DNA of 64,000 nt. It comes from Mauremys mutica. Lineage: Eukaryota; Chordata; Testudines; Geoemydidae. Positions 33,707 through 45,600 of this stretch are shown here, one piece after another. Position 1 is the first letter of the stretch. Each line of letters starts with the position of its first letter. A model generated the notes under the pieces. It was not told the DNA's origin, searched no databases, and was given only the letters and a program-made list of their open reading frames with translations. The translations under genes and the position numbers were made by a program. The stretch is from positions 12,791,553 through 12,855,552 of the forward strand of contig NC_059079.1 in the NCBI RefSeq assembly GCF_020497125.1. Direction: 5' to 3'.

Positions 33707-35439
33707 GTGTCCCTGTAATATTGACCTTTGCCGGTGCAACTGTGTGTCAAATCCACACGGGGGCGCCAGGAGTCCAAAGCTTTTAGTCCAGCTATTCCTA
33801 AATCCATTTTTCAAAGGGAGATAACAAAATGAAAACATGGGAGCATTAAGAGTCGCAAGGGAAAGGCAGTCGTTCCTCCCACGTAATTGAAATCGCCCAT
33901 TAACTCCCCAGGGTCCAGTGGAACCAGCTGAATGGCGGATAGGGTCTATGTTGCCCTCTGCAGCCCTTTAAAATACACTTACATGGGAAAAATCATGCAG
34001 CTGAAAATGATGTTTAAAAGACACATTTCTGTGATTTGATTGTTTGAGGCACCCGGGGATGGAGGAAGGACTAGCCCTGACTTCCTGACTCCACGCAGGT
34101 AGGCTACAAAGCACGTTGGTGTGACCTCAGAGGAGGGAAGGGTGGGGATCTGATACACGTTCGCATGAGGGCTCCCTCTCCCTAGGTAGTTCTGGTGTTT
34201 CCATCCCCAGAGTATCCAAATAACAAGGGTGGAACCTGAGATTGTCCCTCATGCTCTCTTGCTTTGGAGTAGCAGAGTCATCTGCCCTCTCATTTAAGCC
34301 ACACTTCTCTCCTATCCCGCTAGTATGAATCCATTTAAAAATCAAAACAATCACGTGTCCTCCCAGCTGAATGGAAGCATGAGCTTGGTCTCTCCAGAGA
34401 GATGGCGGCCATCCCAAAGCCAAACACTCTATCCTGGGATTGGGAGAGGTGCCTGTCCCCCTGGGAAGTTCTCCCTCTCCATCTCTGCTCCTTCCTTCAC
34501 AGTCTGTGGGTTTGTTTTTCACTCCTTCTGCTCTCCCTGGCTCCATTTCCCACCCTCCTTTCTCACTCAAGTTTCTCTCTTTCCCCCGTCCCTGCTCCAT
34601 TTCTCCCAATCTCATCTATGCAGGACAATATGTGATTTCAAGTCAGCCATTAGGATCCACGACACAAGAGCGGGGCCTGCTCTGTGCTCCAAGAACTGTC
34701 CTGTGGGGAAAGTTTTCCATCCATCTGACTTCGGGCTAGTACCCAGGCCTATCAAAACTGGCGTCCCAATCCCATCTCCTGGAAAGCAGGGAGATGATGG
34801 TCATTGGCAGCTGAGTGCAGGGCGCACCCCAGCAAGAAGGCACGGAGGGCAAACAAGGAATGAAGAACCAGAGAAAGAAAAACATGATCCCTCATTTTGT
34901 GGGTGTGATTGATCTCTCCTTGTAGGGATTTCTGAGGGGCTCTTTCGGTGGCTGTTTCCTCAGCAGCACACATCACTAGAGTTGGTTGAAATGTGTAAAT
35001 TTAAAGTTTTCTGTTATTTTATGAAAAAATTGGAAAGCAAAAAGTTTACAGTTGTTGTAAAAGCTTTACCAAAGCACTGAACATTTGTAGCAGAAATCAG
35101 TTTTATTTTTATTTTTTTTTGAAAATTAAAACTTTTTGAAAATCAGCGCTTCGGCTTTCTGTTTTACAATAAATGGGAAATTTCAATGAGAACCAAATAA
35201 CCATAATTCCCCCCCGCCAAAGTTTTCTGCAAAAAAGTATGTTTTGACCAGTTCTGGCCAGAATCCCTTCAAAACACACCCAAAGCTCTTGCTCCTGGGG
35301 AATCATCATGGTGCGATTTCCCCCATAGCCATTGGTAGACATTCATCTGTCCTGCTTGAAGTGTGACCTTGCTCGTAGTCCTTGCAAGAAGAGGATGAAG
35401 TTTCCAGTGCTAACAAGGAATTATCCTGTTGCATCCTAC
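33707..35439. other. Intergenic, no gene seen
   Basis: No conserved frame or repeat family was recognised with confidence. A pyrimidine-rich stretch lies at 34470-34620 and a T-rich run at 35101-35120. Confidence 0.5.
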
Positions 35440-35521
35440 CTACCTGTGAGCTCTTTGAGGCAAGGTCTGTCTTCTTGCTTAAGTGTCTGCACAGCACTTT
35501 GCACAATGGGGGTCCTGACAT
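35440..35521 (+). repeat. SINE/L2-like 3' tail
   Basis: 'ctgtgagctctttgaggcaa' followed by 'agcactttgcacaatggggg' is the '(t)aagctctttggggcagg ... cacaatggggtcct' tail seen again at 43360 and 52830. The CR1 at 35522 abuts it. Confidence 0.6.
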
Positions 35522-37370
35522 AAGAACATAAGAACGGCCGTACCGGGTCAGACCAAAGGTCCGTCTAGCCCAGTATCTGTCTACTGACAGTGGCCAATGC
35601 CAGGTGCCTCAGAGGGAGTGAACCTAACAGGCAATGATCAAGTGATCTCTCTCCTGCCATCCATCTCCATCCTCTGACGAACAGAGGCTAGGGACACCAT
35701 TCTTACCCATCCTAGCTAATAGCCATTTATGGACTTAGCCACCATGAATTTATCCAGTCCCCTTTTAAACATTGTTATAGTCCTAGCCTTCACAACCTTC
35801 TCAGGTAAGGAGTTCCACAAGTTGACTGTGCGCTGTGTGAAGAAGAACTTCCTTTTATTTGTTTTAAACCTGCTGCCTATTAATTTCATTTGGTGACCCC
35901 TAGTTCTTGTATTATGGGAATAAGTAAATAACTTTTCCTTATCCACTTTCTCAACATCTCTCATGATTTTGTATACCTCTATCATATTTCCCCTTAGTCT
36001 CCTCTTTTCTAAGCTGAAGAGTCCTAGCCTCTTTAATCTTTCCTCGTATGGGACCCTCTCCAAACCCCAATCATTTTAGTTGCCCTTTTCTGAACCTTTT
36101 GAGGTGAGGAGACCACATCTGTACACAGTATTCGAGATGTGGGCGTACCATGGATTTATATAAGGGCAATAATATAGTCTCAGTCTTATTCGCTATCCCC
36201 TTTTTAATGATTCCTAACATCCTGTTTGCTTTTTTGACCGCCTCTGCACACTGCATGGACATCTTCAGAGAACTATCCACGATGACTCCAAGATCTTTTT
36301 CCTGACTCGTTGTAGCTAAATTAGCCCCCATCATATTGTATGGATAGTTGGGGTTATTTTTTCCAATGTGCATTACTTTTCATTTGTCCACATTACATTT
36401 CATTTGCCATTTTGTTGCCCAATCACTTAGTTTTGTGAGATCTTTTTGAAGTTCTTCACAATCTGCTTTGGTCTTAACTATCTTGAGTAGTTTAGTATCA
36501 TCTGCAAACTTTGCCACCTCACTGTTTACCCCTTTCTCCAGATCATTTATGAATAAATTGAATAGGATTGGTCCTAGGACTGACCCTTGGGGAACACCAC
36601 TAGTTACCCCTCTCCATTCTGAGAATTTACCATTAATTCCTACCCTTTGTTCCCTGTCTTTTAACCAGTTCTCAATCCATGAAAGGACCTTCCCTGTTAT
36701 CCCATGACAGCTTAATTTACGTAAAAGCCTTTGGTGAGGGACCTTCTCAAAGGCTTTCTGGAAATCTAAGTACACCATGTCCACTGGATCCCCCTTGTCC
36801 ACATGTTTGTTGACCCCTTCAAAGAACTCTAATAGATTAGTAAGACACGATTTCCCTTTACAGAAACCATGTTGACTATTGCTCAACAGTTTATGTTTTT
36901 CTATGTGTCTGACAATTTTATTTTTAACTATTGTTTCAACTAATTTGCCCAGTACCGACATTAGACTTACCAGTCTGTAATTGCTGGGATCGCCTCTAGA
37001 GTCCTTTTTAAATATTGGCGTTACATGAGCTAACTTCCAGTCATTGGGTACCGAAGCCGATTTAAAGGACAGGTTACAAACCTTAGTTAATAGTTCTGCA
37101 ACTTCACATTTGAGTTCTTTCAGAACTCTTGGGTGAATGCCATCTGGTCCCGGTGACTTGTTAATGTTGAGTCTATCAATTAATTCCAAAACTTCCTCTA
37201 GTGACACTTCAATCTGTGACAGTTCCTCAGATTTGTCACCTACAAAAGCCAGCTCAGGTTTGGGAATCTCCCTAACATCCTCAGTCATGAAGACTGAAGC
37301 AAAGAATCCATTTAGTTTCTCCGCAATGACTTTATCGTCTAAACTGAGGTTCCTAGGTGCTATCACAATA
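35522..37370 (-). mobile_element. CR1 LINE, 5'-truncated, with most of its reverse transcriptase
   Basis: Minus-strand CR1 about 1.85 kb long. The 3' end is 'aagaacataagaacggccgt' read on +. ORF2 enters at about 37366 without its endonuclease part and reaches the CR1 C-terminus. It is broken by one TGA (36380-36382), and by a small internal deletion near 36100 that shifts the frame relative to the copy at 9052-9768. It lies between the Harbinger element and BSND, near the BSND 5' flank. Confidence 0.92.
36380..37366 (-). pseudogene. CR1 ORF2 reverse transcriptase fragment
   Basis: A 328-codon stretch holds the RT core: SPGPDGIHPRVLKEL entry motif, YLDFQKAFEKVPHQRL (motif A Asp), SGVPQGSVLGPILFNLFIND (motif B) and FADDTKLL (motif C). 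The N-terminal endonuclease is missing through 5' truncation. The frame ends at a TGA where the reading continues in phase two codons later (MHIGKNN at 36373), so this is a single nonsense change in an otherwise continuing ORF. Further downstream a deletion shifts the frame again at about 36100-36070. The first Met is only a convenience; no real start is present. It is a dead retrotransposon gene. Confidence 0.88.
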
Positions 37371-37689
37371 CAAGTAATAAATCAACATCATTTCCTTTTC
37401 AATAGCTCACCAACATAGTGGTGCAAAGACACACCCACGAGCTCAGGAACACCGTGCTGTATGATGTGCCTGGAAGGCATCAGCCTTATCTTTTCTACCA
37501 ATGTGGCTCCAGAATAGCTCAGCAGCACAGGGACATCCGTAGCGTCTGGCCACAGCTGACATCGGGTCATTAATCTAACTGGGCCAGGTCTTTTTTGTCA
37601 AGGGCCTTAGTCTGTGCTAAGAGAATCAGTAGCCTTTGCTCAGCACTGGTGTAAGCCTGGGTGTAGATGGAACATCGATGACTTTGTCA

Positions 37690-37800
37690 CCCCCTGATAG
37701 AAAAGTAGGTCTGGAAGGGAGCTCAGGGGGTCATTGAGTCCATCCCCCGTGCCGAGGGAGGATTAAATACACTAGACCATCGCCAGTATACCTAGCCTGT
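37690..37800 (+). repeat. CR1-like fragment
   Basis: 'gtctggaagggagctcaggg', 'ggtcattgagtccatccccc' and 'aatacactagaccatc' match the usual CR1 3' segment 'ggacctcaagaggtcatctagtcca'. Confidence 0.6.
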
Positions 37801-38380
37801 CATGCAGAGGGGTATTCATTTTCCTGCAGGAGATGTGCCCTTCACAGAGCATTGAAAAATAAACAGGCACTGCCCACCTGCCTGCTCTGGATTGCCCACC
37901 TCTGCCAAAATAGCAAGCCAGCTCCAGACCAAGCCGCTGGTATAGCCAGGCCTGGGATGCTTATTGCTGATCTCTGGGCCCTGGTGCTACTAACCTGCCC
38001 CCTCCCCCTGTGAACTCTCCCTTTCTGACTCACACTCCCTGGCTAAGGTGTTCTGGAGCCTGGGCTGCGCGTGCCTCGAGGGAAGGTTAGAGTGAAGTGC
38101 ACTGGGCAGCTTCACTGGAGTGTGAATTTCAGGATCTTGTTTGCATTCATTACACTCCCATTAAAAACTGGCTGGCTCAGCCCTGGGCAGGACTGGTCTG
38201 AATGTGCAGCTGATCCTCAGTCCCTGGCAGCCTCTGGGAACACGCTTCTGGCTGTGCACCTGAGGAGTGCTTGGCGGGACACAGACAGGCACGGGACTCC
38301 CTGGCATCTGTCCCCTCCCATCCCCGGGCTCGCTCTCTGCATTCTCACTCTGCCCTGGGTTTCTACCTGTGTGATTTGCA
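37801..38380 (+). other. BSND 5' flank and 5'UTR
   Basis: This is the upstream region of BSND. No TATA box is evident at a convincing position and I cannot fix the transcription start. The start codon context is TTTGCAATGG, with G at +4. Confidence 0.45.
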
Positions 38381-38557
38381 ATGGCTGAGGATAAAACTTT
38401 CCGCTACGGACTCATAGTGCTGGGCTTCTTCCTGGTGATGATTGGGATGTTCATCATGAGCGTGGACAAGCCCCAGGTCTACATCACCTTTTGCACCCTG
38501 GGGGTTTTAAGCATAGCAGTGGGGATCACCTGGAGCATGTGTCAGTGCTACCCCAAG
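38381..38557 (+). CDS. BSND: BSND (barttin), exon 1
   Basis: Barttin is the beta subunit that ClC-Ka/ClC-Kb chloride channels need for surface delivery and gating, in thick ascending limb and collecting duct, in inner-ear marginal cells and in intercalated cells. This exon encodes residues 1-59 (phase 0; donor AAG|GTAGGG). It holds both membrane helices, about 9-29 and 34-54, with a short loop carrying DKPQVY. The start [10 protein letters not shown] is nearly the human start. R8 and G10, sites of Bartter type IV mutations in humans, are kept, as is Q32. C54 and C56 in WSMCQCYP match the palmitoylated cysteines of human barttin. Position 47, Gly in human, is Val here. Order after TMEM61 and before PCSK9 is the amniote order. 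Confidence 0.97.
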
Positions 38558-38704
38558 GTAGGGCCGAGTCTCTTATCTGTGCTTTCTCACTCTGCCTCTC
38601 TGGCACAGGGGGGGACATGGGCGGGGCAAAAACCATCCACAGGTGCTTATCGATAGTCGCTGATGGCTTAAATTCCCATTGAGACAGCTAACTGCCCTGT
38701 TGAG

Positions 38705-38915
38705 GGGTAGGTGGTGCAAGGCTTAAGGCACCAGACAAGGAGACATGGGTCCTATTCCCATCTCTGCAACTGACTCACTGTGCAGCCATGGGCAAGTAAT
38801 TTTACTGCTCTGTGCCTCAGTTTCCCCATCTGTAAAACGAGGATAGTGGTATTTACCCTTCGTTCCAAAGTGCTTTGAGACCCAGGGATGAAAAGTACTA
38901 AGTATTAGTATCCAC
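38705..38915 (+). repeat. MIR/CORE-SINE-like element
   Basis: The order 'ggtgcaaggcttaaggcacc', 'catgggtcctattcccatct', 'gcctcagtttccccatctgt', 'aaagtgctttgagacc' is the complete MIR-type body in plus orientation. It lies in BSND intron 1. Confidence 0.75.
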
Positions 38916-40528
38916 TTATAGTCACTGTAAGGCTTGGCCCAGCCTTCCTTCTCTCCTTTGGCAGCTGATCTGTCACCGGTCAGTGCTTATGGCTGGCTCT
39001 GGGATATTGCTGAGTGTATATGTCCTATTGACTAGCTGGCAATTTCTCCTGGGTGTGTAATGCATTGCTTCCCTCGAGAGCATCAAGGGGCTTCAGAAGA
39101 TGCCCTCTGCCACAGTTAGGCAATTCAGACTAACTTTCAAAGGGGCATTTAAAAGTTACCATAACTTTGGGTTAGTTTAAAAAAGAATATGTGAAACAAT
39201 TGTGAGTGGAGCAGGGAAGAGAGGACAGACACTTTTTTTGCCTTACTTTCTCCACCTGCCCCATGGCACCTCCAGTTATCTCTGTGCATGGGGAGCAGAC
39301 ACTTTGCCACTGTCCATGGAAGGGGCTAGGGGGATTACAGCTAACTGGTGTTACAAAACTGTATACCCTTCCAGCTGTTCAAAGTGCTCCTTGATACCGA
39401 AGAGGAGATGCCCCGTAAGGACACACACGCTTTGTTTTTCTATCCCCAAAGAGCCTGCTTTCTGCCAGGTTTGGCTTTAACCCTTAGGATGCTAAGACAG
39501 CTGAGGAGGCTGGCTGCCGTTTCCGGAGAGTTACAGATGCAGCAGGCACAGGGGAAGCTGGACAGGGTGTCTTTCTTCTCTCTGATCCAGGGATAAAACC
39601 ACTTCAGGCTTTACTGAAAGCAGTGCTGACTTTCACTGGGCAGTGCAGTGAATCCCTGTTCCTAATGAAAGAAGGAATCATTTAAAAGAAACTATCCTGT
39701 ATGTCCCAAGCCCTTTGCTATACCTCTCAGTGGCAGCTGCAGTGTAAATCATTGCTGTGAAATGATGAACAGGAATCAAAGAATGAAGAAAGCCGTGATT
39801 CATTTCTCAGGGTCGCTGTTTGAAAGCCACCCCCAAAATCCCCATTCCCCTCCCCGATGGAAGTTGAGTAGATGATGGCCGGACCTTGAAGGATAAGGAG
39901 AGAGCCCCCTCCCCCATTTTCAGCCGGTCTCTTCACTGTCTGCTTTCCAAAGGGTTCCTCTTGCCTTCACAGGACTCTTGAAACAAGTTCTATTGGGAGA
40001 CACGTAACAGAGGGGCAGGCTGGTGCAGCAGAAATGTTTTCATGCAAGCAGCTTATTGAACAGATTCATGACAGAAATTTGTAGAGTGGGGGGAGAGTGA
40101 AAGAAATTTGTAGAGTAGGGGAAGAACTGATCTTTTGCCTAAAGAACAACACAGCTGTGTAAGTGAAAGGTACAGGAGATAGCCAGGAAGCTGCTGGGAG
40201 GGGGAAGCGTTTATTTATTGCTCATCCATGGCTGATAGTTTTATATAAAGTTGTTTTAAATTCAGTTTAGATTAAGGGAAAAAGAACCCCTAGACCCTGC
40301 TGAATCCATGCCCAACCCCCAACCCCTGGACTTAGGTGGGTCATTAAAACCCCTTTTGGAAAATCTCCCGGTTAAAGAATGTTGATAGCGCAGTAAAACT
40401 AAACTCCCATCCTCTGAAGAAACATCAATCCAAGAACACCATTTTCCCACTGGAAACAAGACAGTAGCTCTAGGGTTATGTCTGTAGCCTAGAGTCCCTG
40501 AGTGACCCAGGGATACCGACCAAACCCT

Positions 40529-40695
40529 GGTGTAGACAGCACTATGTCGACAGGAGGGCTTCTCCTGTCAATGTAGCTACCATCTCTTGCGGAGGTGGAG
40601 TCCCGATGGCAACAGGAGGTCTCCTGTTGGCGTAGGTAACATCTGCACTAAGCAGTACAGCAGTGCCATTGCAGCACTGTATGTGTAGACAATCC
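40529..40695. repeat. DNA-transposon-like repeat in BSND intron 1
   Basis: The ends contain 'ccctggtgtagacagc' and 'gtgtagacaatccct', with an internal short inverted pair 'aggagggcttctcct'. It is of the 'gtctacac' MITE type, but I could not confirm terminal inverted repeats or a duplication. Confidence 0.4.
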
Positions 40696-41976
40696 CTCAG
40701 TGACGCCGAATGGCTCATTAGGAGACCCGGGCCTATGAGAGTGCATGTTGAGACACAGCGTGGGCTGGAGCGGGGAGCGGGCAGAACTGGAGGTTATAGC
40801 ACAATGAGCTGAAGGGTTCACCTGTGACAGGGATCCGTTTCCAGAAATTTGTATTATATTGTGTCTTTAATTGCTGGCAATTAGGCCTTTTTAGTGTCAC
40901 TGAGAGAGAGCTGTGAGCTAGAGTTTGGATCTGGAGCCAGACTTCGGATCTGGAGCCAGACTTCCTGAAGGTTGGGGTGGGGGTTGCAGGGGTTGGCTCT
41001 GGGGCTTTGGTTTGGGCCAGAATAGCGATAAAGGCCAGCCATGAAGTTTAGAAGCAGATCCAATCCTCAGAGTCTCTTGGGGCGTGGCTTGGGAATGCTG
41101 GGAATCTGACCCATTGGGCCCATCCTTTCCCAGATGATGTCTCCATTTCAGAACCACAGCCTCTGGGTTGCAATAACCTATTCAAACATTAATCCCTCTC
41201 GGGGAAGATTCCTACCTCTCATCCCCCAGAGCTCTGGCCACCAAACATGGCTCCTGGAGGGAGGGGAAAAGCCATGGAGCCCCCAGCTTCTCCTCAGACT
41301 GAAGTCCATGATGAAGCTCTGACTCCCTTGAAGGGTCCCTTTGGGGAACGGCCTGCCTGTCTCTGAAGGGGCCTGTCTCCCCTCCAGATCTGCCATCATT
41401 TCTGATGGTGCTGAGGGTGGCCAAGCTGGCAACTCCTGCTGGGATTTGTGCTTCAGCGCCTGCAGGGCCACCACTTGGCCCAGTACAAGCACGCTCTCAG
41501 TTCCACTTGGGACGAGTTGGCATTTCCCGACCTGTCTCCTCTGCGCCTCCGAAGGCAGGACACCTATTGTCATCCAGCAGGATGGCAGGATTGAGTATTG
41601 GTGACATAATCGAGTCCCAACCCGGCCAGGCTTGAGGTTCTGAGCATGCTGCATGGACCACTGAACACTCAGGACCTTTCACAACCGAGCCCCTGTCATG
41701 GTTCTTTTTATCAGCCGGAGTTTCCGGGCCCGGGGACCAGCGTGCATATTATCTATTCTTTGTAAATGTGAGCTGGGGGCTTAGAGAGCTTTTCCTTTGC
41801 AGTGTTTTGGATGTAAAAATACCTACTTGAAGTGCCAGTAAAGTGTGATGTCACCGCTGGGAAGGAGTTAATGATAGCCCCACGCCAAGGAAAACTCCTC
41901 CTCCGCTGCAGGAGATTCACCCTCTTTGTTCACATTCACAGGAATGATTCATCCCTCTTTTTTCCTCCCTCCCCAG

Positions 41977-42068
41977 ATAACGTTTGTCCCCATGGAGACG
42001 GAGTCCGAGAAGTTCCTGTCACACAAGCCTGCTGTTTCGATAGAAAATGAAATTCCGGAGAAGAGCTG
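41977..42068 (+). CDS. BSND: BSND exon 2
   Basis: The acceptor is a pyrimidine tract then CCCCAG at 41976. It encodes residues 60-89 plus two bases of codon 90 (donor CTG|GTATGT, phase 2). The first residues ITFVP directly follow the second helix and match human barttin exactly as I remember it. The rest (acidic, ending EIPEKS) is diverged. This is the start of the long cytoplasmic tail. Confidence 0.92.
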
Positions 42069-42224
42069 GTATGTTGGAAAGACCCCAGGCTCCCAGCCTC
42101 AGCTCAACAGTTTGCAATCTGGTTTTTAATGAGCGCCTTAGCTTGTACACAAGGTTATCTGTGTGCCTCCGGGGACGAGGTCAGGGTCTGAAAACCCTGG
42201 CACGAGGGAGGGCTAAAAATATTT

Positions 42225-42250
42225 TGTCTAAAAAATAAATAAATAAATAG
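42225..42250. repeat. (AAAT)n simple repeat
   Basis: Tract 'aaaaaataaataaataaata' in BSND intron 2. Confidence 0.8.
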
Positions 42251-42908
42251 TAAGCTGAGGGGGGAAAAAAGCAGCAGCTTGTTCTGGAACTGAGGACTCC
42301 GTTTCCATGTTCTTTCAACCCTTGACTACATGGCTTCTCTCTGATGAGGCTGCCAACAGTGGTGTGGAGGAAAGGAGGGGGGTGTGACCTGATCTGGCAG
42401 TCCTTTCCCAGCTAGACGTCCCACGGATTTCAGTCCTTTCCCAGGCAAGACCCCCCACTGAAGTCCTTCTCTGCTGTTCCGATGGTGGCCCTATTCTAGT
42501 GCCTGTGGAGCGAGTGCCAAATCCTGCAGTCCTGTCCTAGCCCACCCCCCACGTCAAACGGCCATCCACAGCAGCAGGGACGCGCTGCAGGCTCGCTCAG
42601 TAGAAACTAGGCCAAGACCTATAGTTAATGTCAATGCCTCTCAGCCGGGGGGTGACTGTTGATCACTACAGGCTGGATCCAAACCGCCCCAGCCTGGGGA
42701 GTTCAGATGTGGGGGATCTGGGTGTGGCCCCTCTCCAATACAAATCCGCTCGATGTGACATGAGCACGCTGCCCTTCCCTTTTGGGGCATTTTATTCGTT
42801 TCCTTCTCAGCTCATGATAAAATTCCTGTGTCTAACCAGAAACTATTGGAATCCAGTTAAATGGCAGAATTTAATAGCGTCCCTTCCCCTCTTTCTCCCT
42901 CACCCCAG

Positions 42909-43175
42909 CTCCCAGACTCCCTACACTAGCCCAGAAGACGCTAATGCCTATGAGAAAAGCCTGCCATCTTATGAACAGATCCAGAGGAAAGCAAAGGGCT
43001 CTGTGGAATGTCTGGGGATTCAAATGGCCCCACTCCTAGGTGACTGTGAGCTCAAGCCAAGAGGATGTCCCCATTCCTTTGTACAGGCCAAGGCTGAGGT
43101 CCACAGGATCTCAGAGAACAATGGAGAAACGCACAGAGATCCAGCAACCCAAGTGGTCACAGCAGCAATCAGCAG
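42909..43175 (+). CDS. BSND: BSND exon 3
   Basis: The acceptor CACCCCAG ends at 42908. Its first base completes C90 (TG|C). It encodes residues 90-178 and two bases of codon 179 (donor CAG|GTAGGT, phase 2). Residues 91-115 align with the human PY region, where human has PPYVRL. Here the sequence is QTPYTS, so the Tyr (Y95) is kept but the Pro two residues before it is Thr. 'AYEKSLPSYEQIQ' matches human 'AYDQSLPDFSHIQ'. The remainder (CLGIQMAP onward) is low-conservation tail. Confidence 0.93.
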
Positions 43176-43354
43176 GTAGGTGACCTTGAGGCTCGGCTAT
43201 AGAGGAGTCCAAAGGGCAGTAAAGTTGCACTTATGGAGATTCACACATTACAGACATAACAATACACAAAAAATAGGCAGCAGATACGGTGATCAAATCC
43301 TTCCAGCTAGATACACCCAAGAGGAACATGCCTGCTGAGCTGTTGGATGCTCCG

Positions 43355-43405
43355 GGTACCCGTAAGCTCTTTGGGCCAGGGACTGTCTCTTTCTATGGGG
43401 GAAAA
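43355..43405 (+). repeat. SINE/L2-like 3' fragment in BSND intron 3
   Basis: 'cgtaagctctttgggccagg' followed by 'gactgtctctttctat' is the tail segment also found at 35440 and 52830. Confidence 0.5.
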
Positions 43406-45600
43406 ATAACCTACAGCACCGAATCTCAGAACCTCGGCCTCGTGCTACGGTGGTTGCAACCAGCAGTGTAGGTGTTTAGGCTCAGGCTGGAGCCCCTCCC
43501 CCCTTGCCAGGTTTCAGAGCTCTGGCTCCAGCCTGAACCCAAAACGCCTGCACTGCTGTTTGCAGCCCTGGTGTGTGAGCCCAGGGCCGTACTTCGTGTG
43601 TGCATCCTGGGAGCTATTGCAATGTAAACAGCAGCAATGCAGGTAGAAAGCAGTGCAATCCAGTGCAGGTAGGGTGCACGGCTGTGATGCTGGATGTTCT
43701 GGGCACATCCCAGGCCCATCAGGAGACGTGACAGCAGCACAGCATAGGAGGTGGAGGTTCAGCAGTGAAAGGGTTATGGCAACCGGCTTCCTGCTTAGCC
43801 GCTGTGGTTGTGAAGCCAGAGAGCTGCGTGGGCCAGCAGGAACACGGTGCCTGGTGACTGGCAAATGTCTCTGCAGGCGAACGATGGGGCGTGAACTTGC
43901 TTGTCAGACGCGTCACACAGAGTTCTACAACTGGATTGAATCCATTCAGGCAATTTAGGACACTCTGAGTTCACATGAACCTAACTAGGTGCTGCAGCTT
44001 TCTCTCCTCTCCCAAACCCAATTCAAGGCCAATGCAACAGGCTTTTACTAGCCCCTTGTATGAAAAACAGAGCCTGGTCTCACGAGAGCCTGAGCCAGCA
44101 CGCACTGAAGTCAAAGGAAGGGGTGGGGCTTTTTTGGGAGGGGGAAGGTTTTCAAATGCACCAAGGACAATTGGGCAGCCATTTGTGCCTTTGAAAATCA
44201 CCCCCTGCAAGATTAACTGCAGGATTCGGGCCTTTCCTAGCCTTCCCGGGGGATTGCAGGGTTTCATTTCCCTGCTTTAAAGCAAAAACAATGACCTATT
44301 TCCCAAACCCTGATTGTCAGTAGGGTTTGGGCCCCTTAGCATCCCAGCTGGGTCCTACATAGGGATCCATGATGGCAAACCCCTGGATCACGGGGGCTCA
44401 CGGGTGTTGAATATTATTTCAGTGCATATGTTCATTGAAATCATCATTAGACTGAACCTTGAATCTAGCTCCCCCTCTTGATGTAATCAGCTGGTATTTA
44501 GATAACATTGATGATTAAAATTATGTTCTCTTCGGGAACTTTTAATCAAAGTTTGGCAAATTGTTTGCTTTTTTATCCAAATTATTTGTAGCAGACCGGA
44601 TCAAATCACTTCCAAAATCTGATTGGGGAAGGCAACTTCCTTACACTGTTATACGTTTCAATAAACAAATGTCATTCCTCAGAGTAAATCCATGTTCCCA
44701 GTTCAGAGTTTCAGGCAAAGAGAGACCTAACTACTTCTTCATTTAAAGACTTCAAGGAAGGCGTACAGATGCCACGGTGATGGGCGCAGTGTAAGAAGCT
44801 GGATTAGAATGGTCAGAACAATAAATCCTGTCGATCCCCAAACTGCTTTACAAACGCTACTAACTGATTGTATGAACTACTGATGTAGGACTCAGATGGC
44901 CCCTCCTTGCTGGAATGTGGCCATCTCTGGGGTAGAACATGGTGGCTTTTTAATGTGTCCATAAGCAACACTATTCAGCTGTTTAGGATGAGAGGTGAAG
45001 AGTATCATAGCCAACTAAAATGACATGGGGAGGTTAGCTGGGTCATTGCCTTCTGCCTAAGTGACATGCCCTTGGTCTGCTTAAACTATTTCTGGATAAT
45101 CAGTTAGTGGCTCACCGCAGGTCTATCTCCTGGGTGATGAAAGGAGCTCTGAGCTCTCAGTTCTCCATGAACCACTGGCAGGAGAGCCACCTGTGCCAGG
45201 ATTTACAGCAAGGAGACTGTCAAAGGACACAGTGAATTGTGCAAGCTCTCCTGGGAAGCTGCTGCACAGCAGATGAAGGAGAGGAGGAGGGATGGGCAGG
45301 TGGGCTCTTCTGAAGGTACCAAAATGGAGAGATTGGGCTCCCTACGTGTAGTGTCAGACTCTCACCTGACTGGTGGCAGCTGAGAGCCACAATGGGGAGG
45401 GGAAACAAACAGAACAACGTCATTATGAAAACCAGGCACAAGTCAGCTAGCGGAAGGAACACCACGAACCCAGCGAGCATCTGCTCAGCTTGATTTACTG
45501 TAAACCCCATGGCCAAAAACACAAAACAGGGAAACAACAGTACAGAAACCAGCCAGTAAATGAATCCGTGCCCTTCAATGTACCTTTATGCCATTTCCAG

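Larger units (their letters stand above)
38558..41976 (+). other. BSND intron 1
   Basis: Phase-0 intron with GT...AG ends. It contains a MIR-like SINE (38705-38915) and a repeat fragment (40529-40695). Several open frames on both strands near 41180-41650 have no domains and are rejected. Confidence 0.8.

Noticed and set aside
34325..34912. Open frame of 195 codons on +
   Set aside because: Biased Ser/Pro/Leu composition over a pyrimidine tract; no conserved motif or exon signals.
42628..42908. Upstream extension of the BSND exon 3 frame to an ATG at 42628
   Set aside because: The acceptor at 42908 and the phase match with exon 2 define the exon; the extension is intronic.
45560..45600. ATG at 45560 as a gene start
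   Set aside because: It lies upstream of the exon 4 acceptor; homology to barttin begins only after 45600.
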